Positions 1 to 9,383 of a stretch of 64,000 bases of DNA are shown here, one piece after another. Within the stretch, counting starts at the first letter, position 1; each line of letters begins with the position of its first letter. Source of the DNA: an uncultured Prevotellaceae bacterium (GTDB lineage Bacteria > Bacteroidota > Bacteroidia > Bacteroidales > Bacteroidaceae); assembly GCA_902776665.1 (NCBI GenBank), contig CACYQZ010000002.1:101108-165107 (forward strand), in the 5' to 3' direction. Below the pieces are notes generated by a model. That model ran no database searches and was not told where the DNA came from. It saw only the letters and a list, made by a program, of their open reading frames with translations. The position numbers and the translations under genes were made by a program.

Positions 1-1
1 C

Positions 2-454
2 GTTGAACTCGACGAGCACGACCAGTCCGCGAAACTTCGTGTAGTCGTAAATTGGTGCGCGATGCTTTTGCGAAGCCTTTCGGCGAAGGGTATATTCCTC
101 GTTTTTCACCTTGACGGCCTGCTCCGTCATCTTTGGTTTCAGGTATTTCCGCGTAGCGGCGAGGAACGCCCGTTCCTTGCTTTGGCGCATCGGCTCGTCG
201 TGTGCGATTTGGTTGCTCGGAACCAGTTCGCCCTCGGCATTTTGCTGGGCATAGACGTAGAAACCCTGTTCGTTGCGCACGATGGAATAACCATCTTCGG
301 TTACGTTGAAATGGAGGAACTCATCGCCAATAAGGCGGATGGTGAGTTCTGTGCCGTCGGGCTGTTTCACCTTGGCCGTAGTGCCTTCGGCGGGGATGGC
401 CTTCATTTGCGAACAGACGGCAATCGTCAGTAGAATCAGTAGAAGTCGTTTCAT
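2..454 (-). CDS. M6-family secreted metalloprotease, N-terminal part only
   Basis: The reading frame starts at ATG 454 and runs off the left edge of the window after about 151 codons, so the catalytic part is not visible. The N-terminus is a signal peptide (MKRLLLILLTIAVCSQMKA). It is followed by a propeptide-like stretch (TVKQPDGTELT-type, GDEFLHFNVTEDGYSIV) and ends at FRGLVVLVEFN. That last motif is where the catalytic domain of Bacteroidetes M6 (immune inhibitor A-like) proteases begins. The zinc site HExxH would lie outside the window. The assignment rests on the recognisable N-terminal pattern; the protease identity is inferred. A good minus-strand promoter lies just upstream. Confidence 0.7.
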   Translation of the reverse strand, partial: MKRLLLILLTIAVCSQMKAIPAEGTTAKVKQPDGTELTIRLIGDEFLHFNVTEDGYSIVRNEQGFYVYAQQNAEGELVPSNQIAHDEPMRQSKERAFLAATRKYLKPKMTEQAVKVKNEEYTLRRKASQKHRAPIYDYTKFRGLVVLVEFN

Positions 455-533
455 TTTTGTCAAAATTTTTGTTGTCGGTTATTAGTTATTGTTTACGGTT
501 TAATTTCTAATGATTTTAAAAAAAATACGGCGA

Positions 534-565
534 CAAAGGTACTGATTATAATTGAAATGTGCAAA
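534..565 (-). promoter_or_regulatory. Bacteroidetes sigma-ABfr promoter of the M6 protease gene
   Basis: Read on the minus strand, TTTG (565-562) is followed after 20 nt by TACCTTTG (541-534). This fits the TTTG-N19/20-TAnnTTTG consensus. Transcription would start near 527 and leave a leader of about 70 nt before the ATG at 454. Confidence 0.75.
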
Positions 566-657
566 TTTTTGTAGATTTTTTCGTTTTTTCTTTTTTTGTA
601 GATTTTTTTTGGAGTTGAAATTAAACGATTCGCCCGTTCTTACGTCTTATGTTGGAT

Positions 658-3216
658 ATGAATCGATTGATATTTTCTTCGATGCTGCTGTTGTGGACAT
701 TGGTGGCATCGGCTCAGAGTGTAGTAAAAGGTCGTATTTTAGACAAGCAGACGCTTGAACCGTTAGGGTTTGTGGCCGTGAAAGTGTTGCAGCAAGGCAA
801 TGGAACCCTTGTGAAAGGTTCGGTTTCCGACACCGAAGGCAATTTTTCGATTGACGGCCTTGCAACGGGTAGTTACGCGTTGGAAGTAACGTATGTCGGC
901 TACAAGCCGGTCACGCGACAGTTTTCGCTCAGCGACCGCAATCGCACGCAAAATTTCGGCGTCATCCACCTCGCGGAAGACTCGAAACAGTTGAAAGAAG
1001 TGACGGTGACGGGTCAGCGGTCGTCGATGAAGTTGGAGGTCGATCGCAAGTCATTCGACGTGTCGCAACTCGTCACGAATGCCGGTCAGTCGGCATCGGA
1101 GGCGTTGGAAAACATCCCGTCGGTCGAGGTCGATAACGACGGCAACATCTCGCTGCGCGGCAATTCGAGCGTCGAAGTTTGGATCAACGGTAAGGCCAGC
1201 GGTCTGACCACCGACAACCGTGCCCAGATTCTGCAACAACTGCCTGCCGAGAGCATCGAGCGCATCGAGGTCATCGACAATCCGTCGGCGAAATTCTCGG
1301 CGGAAGGCTCTGCCGGCATCATCAACATCGTGATGAAGAAAGACCTGAAACCAGGCTATTACGGCAGTGTGCAGGTCGGTGCCGACACGCGAGGCGGTGC
1401 CAACACGAGTTTCAACATCAACTATAATTCGCCGAAATGGGACGGCTACGCCAACATCGGCTATCGCCATCGCGAGGGCAAGGGTCGCAGTCAGAGCGAG
1501 CAACTTTTCCTCAAGACGAACCAGTATCAGTGGTACGAGGGCGAGAGTTCCAACAAGGGAAATGGTCTGTTCGGACGTGCCGGAGTGACGCTCCACGCCA
1601 CGAAAAAAGACGATTTTTCGCTGTCGGGCATGATGATGCGAGGCCGACCCAGCGGACATGAGTTCACACCCTATCACTACGGGGTGCTCAGCGGTTCGGA
1701 AGGGCTGAATCCATCGACGTTCGACGATTTCGACTTCGGCAGCCTGACACCGACGCATATCATGACCCGCGAAACCAGTTCGAAGGGCAAAATGAATATG
1801 CTTTATGGCGAGTTCAACTACCGCCATTCCTTCGCCGACCGCCATTATCTCGACTTCGTCGTGGGCTATCACAAATGGAAGGCCGACAACGACAATTTCT
1901 ATCGCGACTCGACGCAATATTTCAACACTTTGCCGCCGATTCCGACGACCTATAGCTACCAAAGCCGTCCGATGCACATGAACAACCGCACGTGGGAGGT
2001 GAAACTCGACTACGAGAACCCGATTTCCGAGCGATTCCAACTTCAGGCAGGCTATCAGGCACGTTTCTCGCACGAAAACACGCCGCAGGAGTCGTTCATC
2101 GACAAAGAGAACTGGGACGGACACGCTGCCGTTGAGGATAAGAAATTTTTCAATCGCTTCATCTACGACATGGACGTTCACGCCCTCTACACGACACTGA
2201 CTTGGAAGTTAGGAAAGTTCGGCGTGATGGGCGGACTGCGCGGCGAATACTGGCGCGTGAACACCGAGAGTTACACGTGGGAACAGGAATACCAGCCGAC
2301 CGCCGACAACCGTCCGACACCCTTCAAGAAGGACTATTTCCAGTTGTTCCCGTCGCTGTTCCTGTCGTACCAACTCACCGACAACGACCAATTGCAACTG
2401 AACTACACGCGCCGTCTGCGTCGTCCGTGGGGCGGACAACTCAACTCGTTCCGCGACACCCGCGACGCCACCACCGTGTCGTTTGGTAACCCCGAACTCA
2501 CGCCGGAATACAGCAATTCGTTCTCGCTGAACTACCTGAAAACGTGGACGGAACACTCGATGATGATTTCCGCCTACTATCGTCCGACCACCGACGTGAT
2601 GCAGCGCATCAACTGGCAGAATCCCGCCGACGGACTTTTCTATTCGACCAGCAAAAACGTGGCGAAGAGCATGTCTTCGGGCTTCGAGGTGACGGTGAAG
2701 AACAAACTTTTCCGCATTCTCGACCTCACGACTTCGGCAAACGCCTATTATTATAAACTCGATGGTTTCCAGTATGTCATTGACGGTCAGACCGTTACGG
2801 GCGAAGAACAGTCGCGATTCACGTGGAATGCACGCATGATTGCCTCTGTGATGCTGCCCTACGACCTTTCCGTCCAACTCACGGGTAACTATCGTTCGCG
2901 TCAGGTCATCACGCAGGGTTATCGCAAGCCCGGCTACGGCCTCGACTTCGGTCTGCGCAAGCATTTCCTCGACAAGAAGTTGATGCTCGCCATTTCGTGC
3001 CGCGACGTGCTCGACTCGCGCCGTTGGGAGAACATCACCGAGAGCGAAACCTTCCTGCGCCACCAGTTGAACCGTCGCCGCTCGCGCACGGTGAACTTCA
3101 CGCTGACCTACAACTTCGGTAACATGAAGCCCAAGCGCAGACCCGGACAGGGCATGCAGGGCGAGGAGATGGACGACCCGTCGAGCAACTACAGCGGGGC
3201 CGGCATCGAAGATTGA
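658..3216 (+). CDS. TonB-dependent outer-membrane receptor (OMP_b-brl_3 type)
   Basis: 852 residues from ATG 658; an ATG three codons upstream (649) is possible, but 658 gives a clean signal peptide (MNRLIFSSMLLLWTLVASAQ). After the signal comes a carboxypeptidase-regulatory-like domain (VVKGRILDKQTLEPLGFVAV, about residues 22-105). Next is a plug domain with the typical ALENIPSVEVDNDG and IERIEVIDNPSAKF segments (about 120-225). The rest is a C-terminal barrel ending in a strand-like TVNFTLTYNFGN and a charged tail. Such proteins import ligands through the outer membrane with TonB energy; the ligand cannot be told. No SusD partner is adjacent, so it is not a classical polysaccharide-utilisation pair. 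It converges with the kinase gene: the two stop codons touch (3216/3217). Confidence 0.88.
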   Translation: MNRLIFSSMLLLWTLVASAQSVVKGRILDKQTLEPLGFVAVKVLQQGNGTLVKGSVSDTEGNFSIDGLATGSYALEVTYVGYKPVTRQFSLSDRNRTQNFGVIHLAEDSKQLKEVTVTGQRSSMKLEVDRKSFDVSQLVTNAGQSASEALENIPSVEVDNDGNISLRGNSSVEVWINGKASGLTTDNRAQILQQLPAESIERIEVIDNPSAKFSAEGSAGIINIVMKKDLKPGYYGSVQVGADTRGGANTSFNINYNSPKWDGYANIGYRHREGKGRSQSEQLFLKTNQYQWYEGESSNKGNGLFGRAGVTLHATKKDDFSLSGMMMRGRPSGHEFTPYHYGVLSGSEGLNPSTFDDFDFGSLTPTHIMTRETSSKGKMNMLYGEFNYRHSFADRHYLDFVVGYHKWKADNDNFYRDSTQYFNTLPPIPTTYSYQSRPMHMNNRTWEVKLDYENPISERFQLQAGYQARFSHENTPQESFIDKENWDGHAAVEDKKFFNRFIYDMDVHALYTTLTWKLGKFGVMGGLRGEYWRVNTESYTWEQEYQPTADNRPTPFKKDYFQLFPSLFLSYQLTDNDQLQLNYTRRLRRPWGGQLNSFRDTRDATTVSFGNPELTPEYSNSFSLNYLKTWTEHSMMISAYYRPTTDVMQRINWQNPADGLFYSTSKNVAKSMSSGFEVTVKNKLFRILDLTTSANAYYYKLDGFQYVIDGQTVTGEEQSRFTWNARMIASVMLPYDLSVQLTGNYRSRQVITQGYRKPGYGLDFGLRKHFLDKKLMLAISCRDVLDSRRWENITESETFLRHQLNRRRSRTVNFTLTYNFGNMKPKRRPGQGMQGEEMDDPSSNYSGAGIED

Positions 3217-4026
3217 TTAAAAATGATGTAAAAACTGCTCAACAAGGATACCTCGATACTTGTCATCGAGGTCTTTGTTGAGGCTGATGAGGCGCGAAAC
3301 GGCGTCCATCGTCTGTCGTGTGGCTTCTTTCAAGGGCTTTCCGTTGAGCAGGTAGCCGATGAGAAAAGCAGAGAAGAGGTCGCCCGTGCCGTGGAACTGA
3401 CCGGGGATTTCCTCGTAGTTGAGTTGGAAAAATTCGTTGTCGAGATGGTTGAAACCGACAACGCAATGCTGTCCGTCGATGATGCAACTGGTAATCAACA
3501 CCGATTTCGCACCGATTTCCTGCATTTTTTTGAGCATCTGGCGCGCCTCGTCGGCACTGATGCCGCTTTTCTGGTAGGGAATGCCCGTAAGCAGGGCGGC
3601 TTCAGTGTAATTGGGGAAAGTGAGGTCGGCCACTGCCACCACGCGCCGCATAATCTCGACTTGTTGCATCGAAAGGCCGTTGTAGAGGCTTCCGCCGTCG
3701 CCCATCACGGGATCGACGAAGATTTTCGTTCCTCCAGCGGCCTGCTCGCGGCAGTAATCGCTGACGAGTTGCGCCTGTTCCTCAGAGTACATATAACCCG
3801 TGCAAATGGCGTCGCTGCGGAATCCGAGTTGTTTCCAGACGGGCAGCGTGCCACGGATGTAGTCGGTGGTGTCGAGTACGTTGAAAAGGCCGTAATTAAA
3901 GGTGTTCGAGACGAGCGCCGTCGGCAATCCATAGGCCGAATGACCCAGATACGACAGCACGGGCATCATTGCTCCCATGCCGACCTTGCTGTGTCCGACC
4001 ATGTCGTTGATGAGAAGTACTTGCAT
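3217..4026 (-). CDS. pdxY: Pyridoxal/pyridoxamine kinase, PfkB superfamily
   Basis: 269 residues. The N-terminus (VLLINDMVGHSKVGMGAMMPVL), the Asp-Pro-Val-Met-Gly-Asp segment (DPVMGDGGSLY, about 119-129) and the C-terminal anion-hole motif GTGDLFSAFLIG (about 217-228, catalytic Asp in GTGD) are those of PdxY/PdxK-type kinases, which phosphorylate pyridoxal, pyridoxamine or pyridoxine with ATP in the cytoplasm. Length fits the family (about 280). It is the last gene of a minus-strand operon greA-HIT-kinase, only 3 nt after the HIT gene. PLP made by this salvage route would feed enzymes such as the tryptophanase at 35.9 kb. Kinase superfamily is certain; the exact B6 vitamer preference is inferred. 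Confidence 0.85.
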   Translation of the reverse strand: MQVLLINDMVGHSKVGMGAMMPVLSYLGHSAYGLPTALVSNTFNYGLFNVLDTTDYIRGTLPVWKQLGFRSDAICTGYMYSEEQAQLVSDYCREQAAGGTKIFVDPVMGDGGSLYNGLSMQQVEIMRRVVAVADLTFPNYTEAALLTGIPYQKSGISADEARQMLKKMQEIGAKSVLITSCIIDGQHCVVGFNHLDNEFFQLNYEEIPGQFHGTGDLFSAFLIGYLLNGKPLKEATRQTMDAVSRLISLNKDLDDKYRGILVEQFLHHF

Positions 4027-4029
4027 CGT

Positions 4030-4419
4030 TTAGAAATTCTCCCGAATTTTCGCAGCCGCCTCTTCGAATTGCTCAGGCGTGAGTTTCAGTTTTTCGCGAC
4101 GGAAATCGGCATCGCCTTCCGACTGCATCGGAATCAGGTGGATATGGGCGTGGGGCACTTCGAGTCCGAGCACCACCTGCGCCACTTTCTTGCACGGAAA
4201 AGCCTTTCCGATGGCCGTGGCGACGCGCTTGGCGAAAATTTGCATCTCGGCCAGTTCCTCGTCGTCGAGGTCGAAATAGTAATCAACTTCGCGGCGCGGA
4301 ATCACGAGTGTGTGACCCACGACGAGCGGATTGATGTCGAGAAAAGCGTAGAATTTCTCGTTTTCGGCGCATTTGTACGAGGGAATCTCGCCTGCGGCAA
4401 TTTTGCTGAATATAGTCAT
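4030..4419 (-). CDS. HIT-family nucleotide hydrolase (HINT-like)
   Basis: 129 residues, full length for a bacterial HIT protein. The active-site signature HAHIHLIP (HxHxHxx, about residues 90-97) is intact, with the N-terminal IFSKIAAGEIPSYK pattern of HINT/Fhit-type hydrolases. These cleave nucleoside phosphoramidates or dinucleoside polyphosphates through a covalent histidine intermediate. The gene lies 36 nt after greA on the same strand and 3 nt before the pyridoxal kinase, so the three are very probably one transcript. The greA-HIT pair is a common arrangement in Bacteroidales. The cellular substrate is not evident. Confidence 0.92.
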   Translation of the reverse strand: MTIFSKIAAGEIPSYKCAENEKFYAFLDINPLVVGHTLVIPRREVDYYFDLDDEELAEMQIFAKRVATAIGKAFPCKKVAQVVLGLEVPHAHIHLIPMQSEGDADFRREKLKLTPEQFEEAAAKIRENF

Positions 4420-4455
4420 AACAATTTACAATTTACAGATGTACTAAGTACAATT

Positions 4456-4920
4456 TCAAATCGAAATATTGTCAATTCTGAGTTTGATGGTTCCACGCGG
4501 CACCTGGATTTCAGCCGTGTCGCCCACTTTCTTGTTGAGCAGACCCTGTGCGATGGGCGTGGTAATCGAGATTTTGCCCTCGCGGAGGTTGGCTTCTTGC
4601 TCGCTGACGATGGTGTACTTCATCTGCTGACCCGTCACGAGGTTCGTCAGTTCCACCTTCGAGAGAATCTGCACCGCGTCAGCGCTCAGGCGCGACGTAT
4701 CGACGATTTTCGCGTCGGCAATCGTGCGTTTCAGTTGGTTGATTTTGTCTTCGAGGTGGGCCTGTGCCTCCTTCGCTGACTCGTATTCAAAATTCTCGCT
4801 CAGGTCGCCCTTGTCGCGTGCTTCGGCGATGGCTGCCGAGGCTTTCGGTCGCTCGATTTCCTCGAGTCTTTTCAGTTCGGCTATCAGTTTGTCGTAGCCT
4901 TCTTTTGACATGTATGCCAT
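4456..4920 (-). CDS. greA: Transcription elongation factor GreA
   Basis: 154 residues, the usual GreA length. The N-terminal antiparallel coiled coil carries the acidic tip motif DKGDLSENFEYESAKEAQ (about 36-53), whose Asp and Glu enter the RNA polymerase secondary channel and promote cleavage of backtracked RNA. The C-terminal FKBP-like domain ends GDTAEIQVPRGTIKLRI. It is the first gene of the greA-HIT-pdxY operon, with a strong promoter about 150 nt upstream. Confidence 0.96.
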   Translation of the reverse strand: MAYMSKEGYDKLIAELKRLEEIERPKASAAIAEARDKGDLSENFEYESAKEAQAHLEDKINQLKRTIADAKIVDTSRLSADAVQILSKVELTNLVTGQQMKYTIVSEQEANLREGKISITTPIAQGLLNKKVGDTAEIQVPRGTIKLRIDNISI

Positions 4921-5068
4921 AATCTTATGCTTTTAATGTATTGATTATCAATTCGTTTTGCGCAAGCAGAAAAAAAGAAAATCCCGACAAATTCTGAATG
5001 TCGGAATCGATGCCTTTGGATATGGCTTTTTCTATGTTTCTTCTTTCGTTTTGCGCTGTTATCGTGGG

Positions 5069-5100
5069 CAAAGGTATGGACTTTTTTTGAATTGAGCAAG
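5069..5100 (-). promoter_or_regulatory. Promoter of the greA operon
   Basis: On the minus strand CTTG (5100-5097) is followed after 20 nt by TACCTTTG (5076-5069). It gives a leader of about 140 nt before greA with no convincing reading frame. Confidence 0.65.
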
Positions 5101-5121
5101 TTTTTCACGAAAAAAAACGAA

Positions 5122-5154
5122 AAACAGCCCGAAAACCAACGTTTCAGGCTGTTT
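5122..5154 (-). terminator. Rho-independent terminator after pnp
   Basis: AAACAGCC (5122-5129) pairs with GGCTGTTT (5147-5154), extended by GAAA/TTTC inside. On the minus strand the stem is followed by a run of seven T (complement of 5111-5117). It lies about 30 nt beyond the pnp stop codon. Confidence 0.85.
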
Positions 5155-5186
5155 CTATCGTATCGAAAACGACGATGTTCGTCGCT

Positions 5187-7538
5187 TTAGAAGTCAAAGT
5201 CGTGGTCGAGCGTGTCGTTGAAGTCGCGGGGCTCGCGCTCTTCAAACGATTCGCGGTTTTCCTCGAAATTCTTCTGCGTTTCGAAGGGGCGACCTCCCTG
5301 ACGGAAGTTGTTGCGCTCGCCCTGCTGACGGCGGTCGTTGCGACGGTCGCCCTGACGGTTGTTAGGACGCTCGGGACGCGGACGACGCTCACGCTCCACA
5401 TAACCCTCGGGTTTCGGGATGAGCACGCGGTGCGAGAGTTTGTACTTGCCCGTCTTCGGGTCGATGTCGAGCAGTTTCACGTTGATTTTGTCGCCTTCGT
5501 GCAGACCGGCTTCTTCGACGCTCTCCAGACGCTTCCAGTCGATTTCGCTGATGTGGAGCAGACCGTCTTTGCCGGGCATAATCTCGACGAAGCAGCCGTA
5601 GGGCATCACCGAGCGTACAACACCCTCATAGACCTCGCCCACCTCGGGAACAGCCACGATGGCCTTGACCTTGCGGATGGCAGCGTCGATGCTGTCGCGG
5701 TCGGGAGCGGAAACCTGCACCTTGCCCACACCGTCGATTTCGTCGATGACGATGGTGGCGCCGGTGTCTTCCTGAATCTGCTGGATGATTTTTCCGCCCG
5801 GGCCAATGACGGCACCGATGAATTCCTTGGGAATGTCGAACTGCTCGATGCGCGGCACGTGCGGCTTGAGGTCGGCACGCGGCTCGGCGATGGTGTCGGT
5901 GAGGCAGTTCAGAATGTGCTCACGACCGGCTTTTGCCTGCATCAGAGCCTTTTCGAGGATTTCAAACGACAGTCCGTCGCACTTGATGTCCATCTGCGTA
6001 GCAGTCAGACCGTCGCGTGTGCCGGTGGTCTTGAAGTCCATATCGCCGAGGTGGTCCTCGTCGCCGAGGATGTCGCTCAGCACGGCGAATTTATCCTCGC
6101 CCGGGTTCTTAATCAGACCCATGGCGATGCCCGAAACGGGCTTTTTGATGGGAACACCAGCGTCCATCAGTGCCAGCGTGCCGGCGCAAACGGTTGCCAT
6201 CGACGACGAGCCGTTCGACTCGAGAATCTGGCTCACCAGACGAATGGTGTAGGGGAAATCTTCGGGAAGTTGGCCTTTCAGACCGCGCCAAGCGAGGTGG
6301 CCGTGGCCGATTTCGCGACGACCGACGCCGCGCTGTGCCTTCGCCTCACCCGTCGAGAACGGCGGGAAGTTGTAGTGCAGCAGGAACTTCATATAGCTCT
6401 TGTCGAGCACGTCATCGACGAGTTTTTCGTCGAGTTTTGTGCCGAGCGTACAGGTCGAGAGCGACTGCGTCTCACCACGCGTGAAAATGGCACTTCCGTG
6501 AGGCATCGGCAGCGGTTCCACTTCGCACCAAATCGGGCGAATCTCGTCGGTCTTACGACCATCGAGGCGGATGCCTTCGTCGAGAATGCATCGGCGCATC
6601 GCATCGCGCTCTACGTCGTGGTAGTAGCGGTCGATCATGGCAGCCTTTTCGTCGAGTTCGTCTTCGCTGAGCGAAGCGTTTTCGGCGGCATATTTCTCCT
6701 TGAAATCTTCGCGAATCTTCTCGAAAGCCTCTGCACGGGCGTGCTTCTCGAGCGCCTGCTTCGTCACGTCATAGACCGACTGATAGAGTTCTTTCGACAT
6801 GCGCTCGCGCAGTTCTTCGTCGTTCACTTCGTGGTCGTACTCGCGCTTCACATCGACACCCAGTTCCTTCGAAAGTTCTACTTGCAGGGCGCACATCGGC
6901 TTGATGGCGTCCATCGCCACTTTCAGGGCCTGGAGCAGGTCTTGTTCGCTCACTTCCTTCATCTCACCCTCGACCATCATGATGTTTTCAGCCGAGGCAC
7001 CGACCATGATGTCCATGTCGGCCTCTTTCATCTGCTGGAAAGTGGGATTGACGACAAACTCGCCATTGACACGAGCCACGCGAACCTCACTGATGGGGCA
7101 CTCGAAGGGAATATCCGAGCAAGCGAGGGCTGCCGAAGCTGCAAAACCAGCCAATGCGTCGGGCTGGTCCACGCCGTCGGCCGACAGCAGCATCACGTTC
7201 ACATACACCTCGGCGTGGTAGTTGCCGGGGAAGAGCGGACGCAGCACACGATCGACAAGGCGACTGGTGAGAATCTCGTTGTCGCCCGGCTTTCCTTCGC
7301 GCTTGGTGAAACCGCCGGGGAAACGGCCGGCAGCACTGTACTGTTCACGATAATCCACCTGTAAAGGCATGAAATCTGTTCCTGGGACTGCATCTTTTGC
7401 GGCGCAGACAGTGGCGAGGAGTACGGTGTTGTTCATACGGAGAACAACGCTTCCGTCGGCCTGCTTTGCCACTTTTCCGGTTTCAATTGTGATGGTTCTT
7501 CCATCAGGCAATTGAACACTTTTCGTAATTACGTTCAT
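5187..7538 (-). CDS. pnp: Polyribonucleotide nucleotidyltransferase (PNPase)
   Basis: 783 residues, longer than E. coli PNPase (711). Two RNase PH-like domains are visible. The first has [20 protein letters not shown] and the second ends at [20 protein letters not shown], the conserved phosphate/metal site. They are followed by a KH domain ([16 protein letters not shown]) and an S1 domain ([20 protein letters not shown]). The extra length is a C-terminal low-complexity tail of about 75 residues rich in Arg, Asn, Gln and Gly ([20 protein letters not shown]), probably an RNA-binding or degradosome-contact extension as in other Bacteroidetes. The enzyme degrades RNA 3' to 5' phosphorolytically. 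It is a single-gene transcript with its own promoter and terminator. Confidence 0.97.
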   Translation of the reverse strand: MNVITKSVQLPDGRTITIETGKVAKQADGSVVLRMNNTVLLATVCAAKDAVPGTDFMPLQVDYREQYSAAGRFPGGFTKREGKPGDNEILTSRLVDRVLRPLFPGNYHAEVYVNVMLLSADGVDQPDALAGFAASAALACSDIPFECPISEVRVARVNGEFVVNPTFQQMKEADMDIMVGASAENIMMVEGEMKEVSEQDLLQALKVAMDAIKPMCALQVELSKELGVDVKREYDHEVNDEELRERMSKELYQSVYDVTKQALEKHARAEAFEKIREDFKEKYAAENASLSEDELDEKAAMIDRYYHDVERDAMRRCILDEGIRLDGRKTDEIRPIWCEVEPLPMPHGSAIFTRGETQSLSTCTLGTKLDEKLVDDVLDKSYMKFLLHYNFPPFSTGEAKAQRGVGRREIGHGHLAWRGLKGQLPEDFPYTIRLVSQILESNGSSSMATVCAGTLALMDAGVPIKKPVSGIAMGLIKNPGEDKFAVLSDILGDEDHLGDMDFKTTGTRDGLTATQMDIKCDGLSFEILEKALMQAKAGREHILNCLTDTIAEPRADLKPHVPRIEQFDIPKEFIGAVIGPGGKIIQQIQEDTGATIVIDEIDGVGKVQVSAPDRDSIDAAIRKVKAIVAVPEVGEVYEGVVRSVMPYGCFVEIMPGKDGLLHISEIDWKRLESVEEAGLHEGDKINVKLLDIDPKTGKYKLSHRVLIPKPEGYVERERRPRPERPNNRQGDRRNDRRQQGERNNFRQGGRPFETQKNFEENRESFEEREPRDFNDTLDHDFDF

Positions 7539-7615
7539 CTAAAAAACTTTACTTTTTTCTTATAAAACATCTAAAAAAACTTCTATTGAACCTGCGATTT
7601 TCGCAAATTCGGGCG

Positions 7616-7646
7616 CAAAGTTACACAAAAAAGCCTAAACCGCAAA
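7616..7646 (-). promoter_or_regulatory. Promoter of pnp
   Basis: Minus strand TTTG (7646-7643), 19-nt spacer, TAACTTTG (7623-7616). A textbook Bacteroidetes promoter about 80 nt ahead of the pnp start. Confidence 0.85.
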
Positions 7647-7718
7647 GATTTAGACTTTTTAATTGCTTTAATTATTGTTTTTTATGATTTAAGGGTGTAT
7701 TTGTAGAGAGTTACATTT

Positions 7719-9347
7719 TTATTGGATGACGACTTTCTTTCCGTTGTGGATATAGATGCCGGGCTTGGTCGGACGCTTCGAGAGTTTCTGGCCCGAAATG
7801 GTGTACCACGACGATTTCGTTGACTGGTTGCCGGCAGCGAGGGTGCCGATGGAGTCGGGGTTGTCGGTCATGGTCAGGGTGAAGGGCTTGGAAATGTCTT
7901 TCAGGCCTCACCACTGGTCATCGACGGCCTGAATGGTTCCCTCGATGGCATCGCCGACCTTGAATCCCTGCTGCACGAGCAGATCGCCATTCATTCTGAA
8001 TTCGAGGTGGAAGGGATTGCAGTTCTTGATGGTGGACTCGAAGTTGTCGTTGTCGAAGGGAATCCATTCGCCATCCACCAGCACCTCTGTTCCGGGGAAG
8101 AGGAAGACAACGCCCTTGTACCATCCTTTCTCAAGGCTCGAAACCTGACCCGAAGCAATTTCGGCGGGCATCTGAATCGACGGCCTTTTTCCTTCCGTTT
8201 CGTTGATAGCCATACCGTATTTTACAAAGGCTCTGGCATAATTGTAGAGTGGAAGAGATACTGTCTCTGGCTGGTGAAGATAGGATCCATCACTCTGAGC
8301 TATACTAATGGTATCATTAGTATCTCAGTCTCCATTTAGGTCAAATCTAACTTTGTCTCTATCTGCTGTAGCGTATACCATCTTTAGTAGTTCGCTCGCA
8401 CCATCTATATCTGCGAAGTTCTTAGCAAACGCTGATAGATTTGATGCATTATGTTGGGTTGCATCAGAATTAGCATAGTCTCAGCTTGCAGATAGAGCCC
8501 ATCCAGAATATAGATCAAGACATGGAGCGGTACGTCCAGCGGCCATGGACATTTCATTAAATCCTACAGGAAATAAGGAACTTTCACCAGTTTTGTGTGT
8601 TTTATCGACATCTCCATTTTTATTTGTGGCTACAGTGACTATTATATGATTATCAGGATCGGTGTTTTTATCTGAATTAGCCCCAGATGCAGTACAAATG
8701 TAACTTCAATTTTCATCTTCCATTTCATACTCTTTATTATATATTTTATTTCTAAGTGTTCAACTTACTGGTCAAATATTTCCTCAGCTTGCAAAAATAA
8801 TAAAGTTTTCTGAGGGAGATACATTAACATATTTTAACATATCTTGTATCTCTTTCTTTTTTTTAGTACTAGATATCACAGATTCTCAAAAAATATTTAT
8901 ACTGTTTGGATTGTCTTCACAAAACTTCTTTAAAGATTCATATGCAGTAAATCGATCTGTTATAACATACTTATCTAAATGTGAGCATGTTAATTCTCTT
9001 CGACTTCGTGGCATACCTGCATGTTTTGATGATTCTATTATACTTCATCATATCACTTCATAGTTGTCATATCAGAGTGGAGCCTCTCGTATCGTACCTA
9101 CATTTATCCTACTCATCAGCTGCTGATACTGCTCAGGAGAGTAGTCTCATGCTCCATACTTGTACATCATATCACTAATCCTAACATTCTCAGCTATCCC
9201 TAGATGCTCTATAGTCTCGTACTTATCCCCAACTCTATGTTTTAACAAAATAGGCAAAATTTCCTCAGGCTTTAGGTTTGTAATCTCAACCGGTGAATAC
9301 TGCTTGGTGTCAGTGTCGGCAGGCAGTGCGCACAAGCCCGTGAACAT
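7719..9347 (-). CDS. TGA-recoded mosaic surface protein with Prevotella-type sorting tail
   Basis: Read from ATG 9347 the frame stays open for 542 codons to TAA 7719-7721, provided TGA is sense. There are twelve in-frame TGA (9147, 9072, 9048, 9045, 8886, 8784, 8772, 8760, 8706, 8481, 8325, 7908, lower coordinates) and no internal TAA or TAG. In the AT-rich core (about 8210-9290) there are 11 TGA against one TGG; calling TGA glycine brings Gly to about 7.5 percent, while calling it Trp gives an improbable 3 percent Trp. Contexts such as DLNGD-TGA-DTNDT (calcium-loop-like) and FAS-TGA-GNI also favour Gly. The core weakly recalls a subtilase (NFIIFAS, HIIVTVATN), with no sure catalytic triad. 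The 3' part is GC-rich and ends in a sorting tail (WYTISGQKLS, KPGIYIHNGKKVVIQ). Upstream in frame, after one more TGA, is a signal-peptide-like stretch (KYFCTAILSSSAMFTGLCA) with no ATG. Under the standard code it is a pseudogene. Confidence 0.6.
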
Positions 9348-9383
9348 GGCAGAAGATGAAAGAATGGCTGTGCAAAAATATTT

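Noticed and set aside
1051-3063. Long antisense frames opposite the TonB receptor (376 and 284 codons)
   Set aside because: They mirror the barrel gene's codons, are rich in Arg/His/Val without domains, and have no promoter.
658-3216. SusC/SusD polysaccharide-utilisation locus
   Set aside because: No SusD-like gene or glycan enzymes adjoin either receptor gene.
5175-7364. 729-codon frame antisense to pnp
   Set aside because: pnp is unmistakable on the other strand; the mirror frame arises from GC-rich codon bias.
7719-9347. TGA read as tryptophan (code 4, as in Mycoplasma or some phages)
   Set aside because: It would give about 12 Trp in 360 core residues against one TGG, and places such as FAS-x-GNI-x-PVS and LNGD-x-DTND suit Gly. 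Not fully excluded: GA-x-DYS and QW-x-GLK could take Trp.
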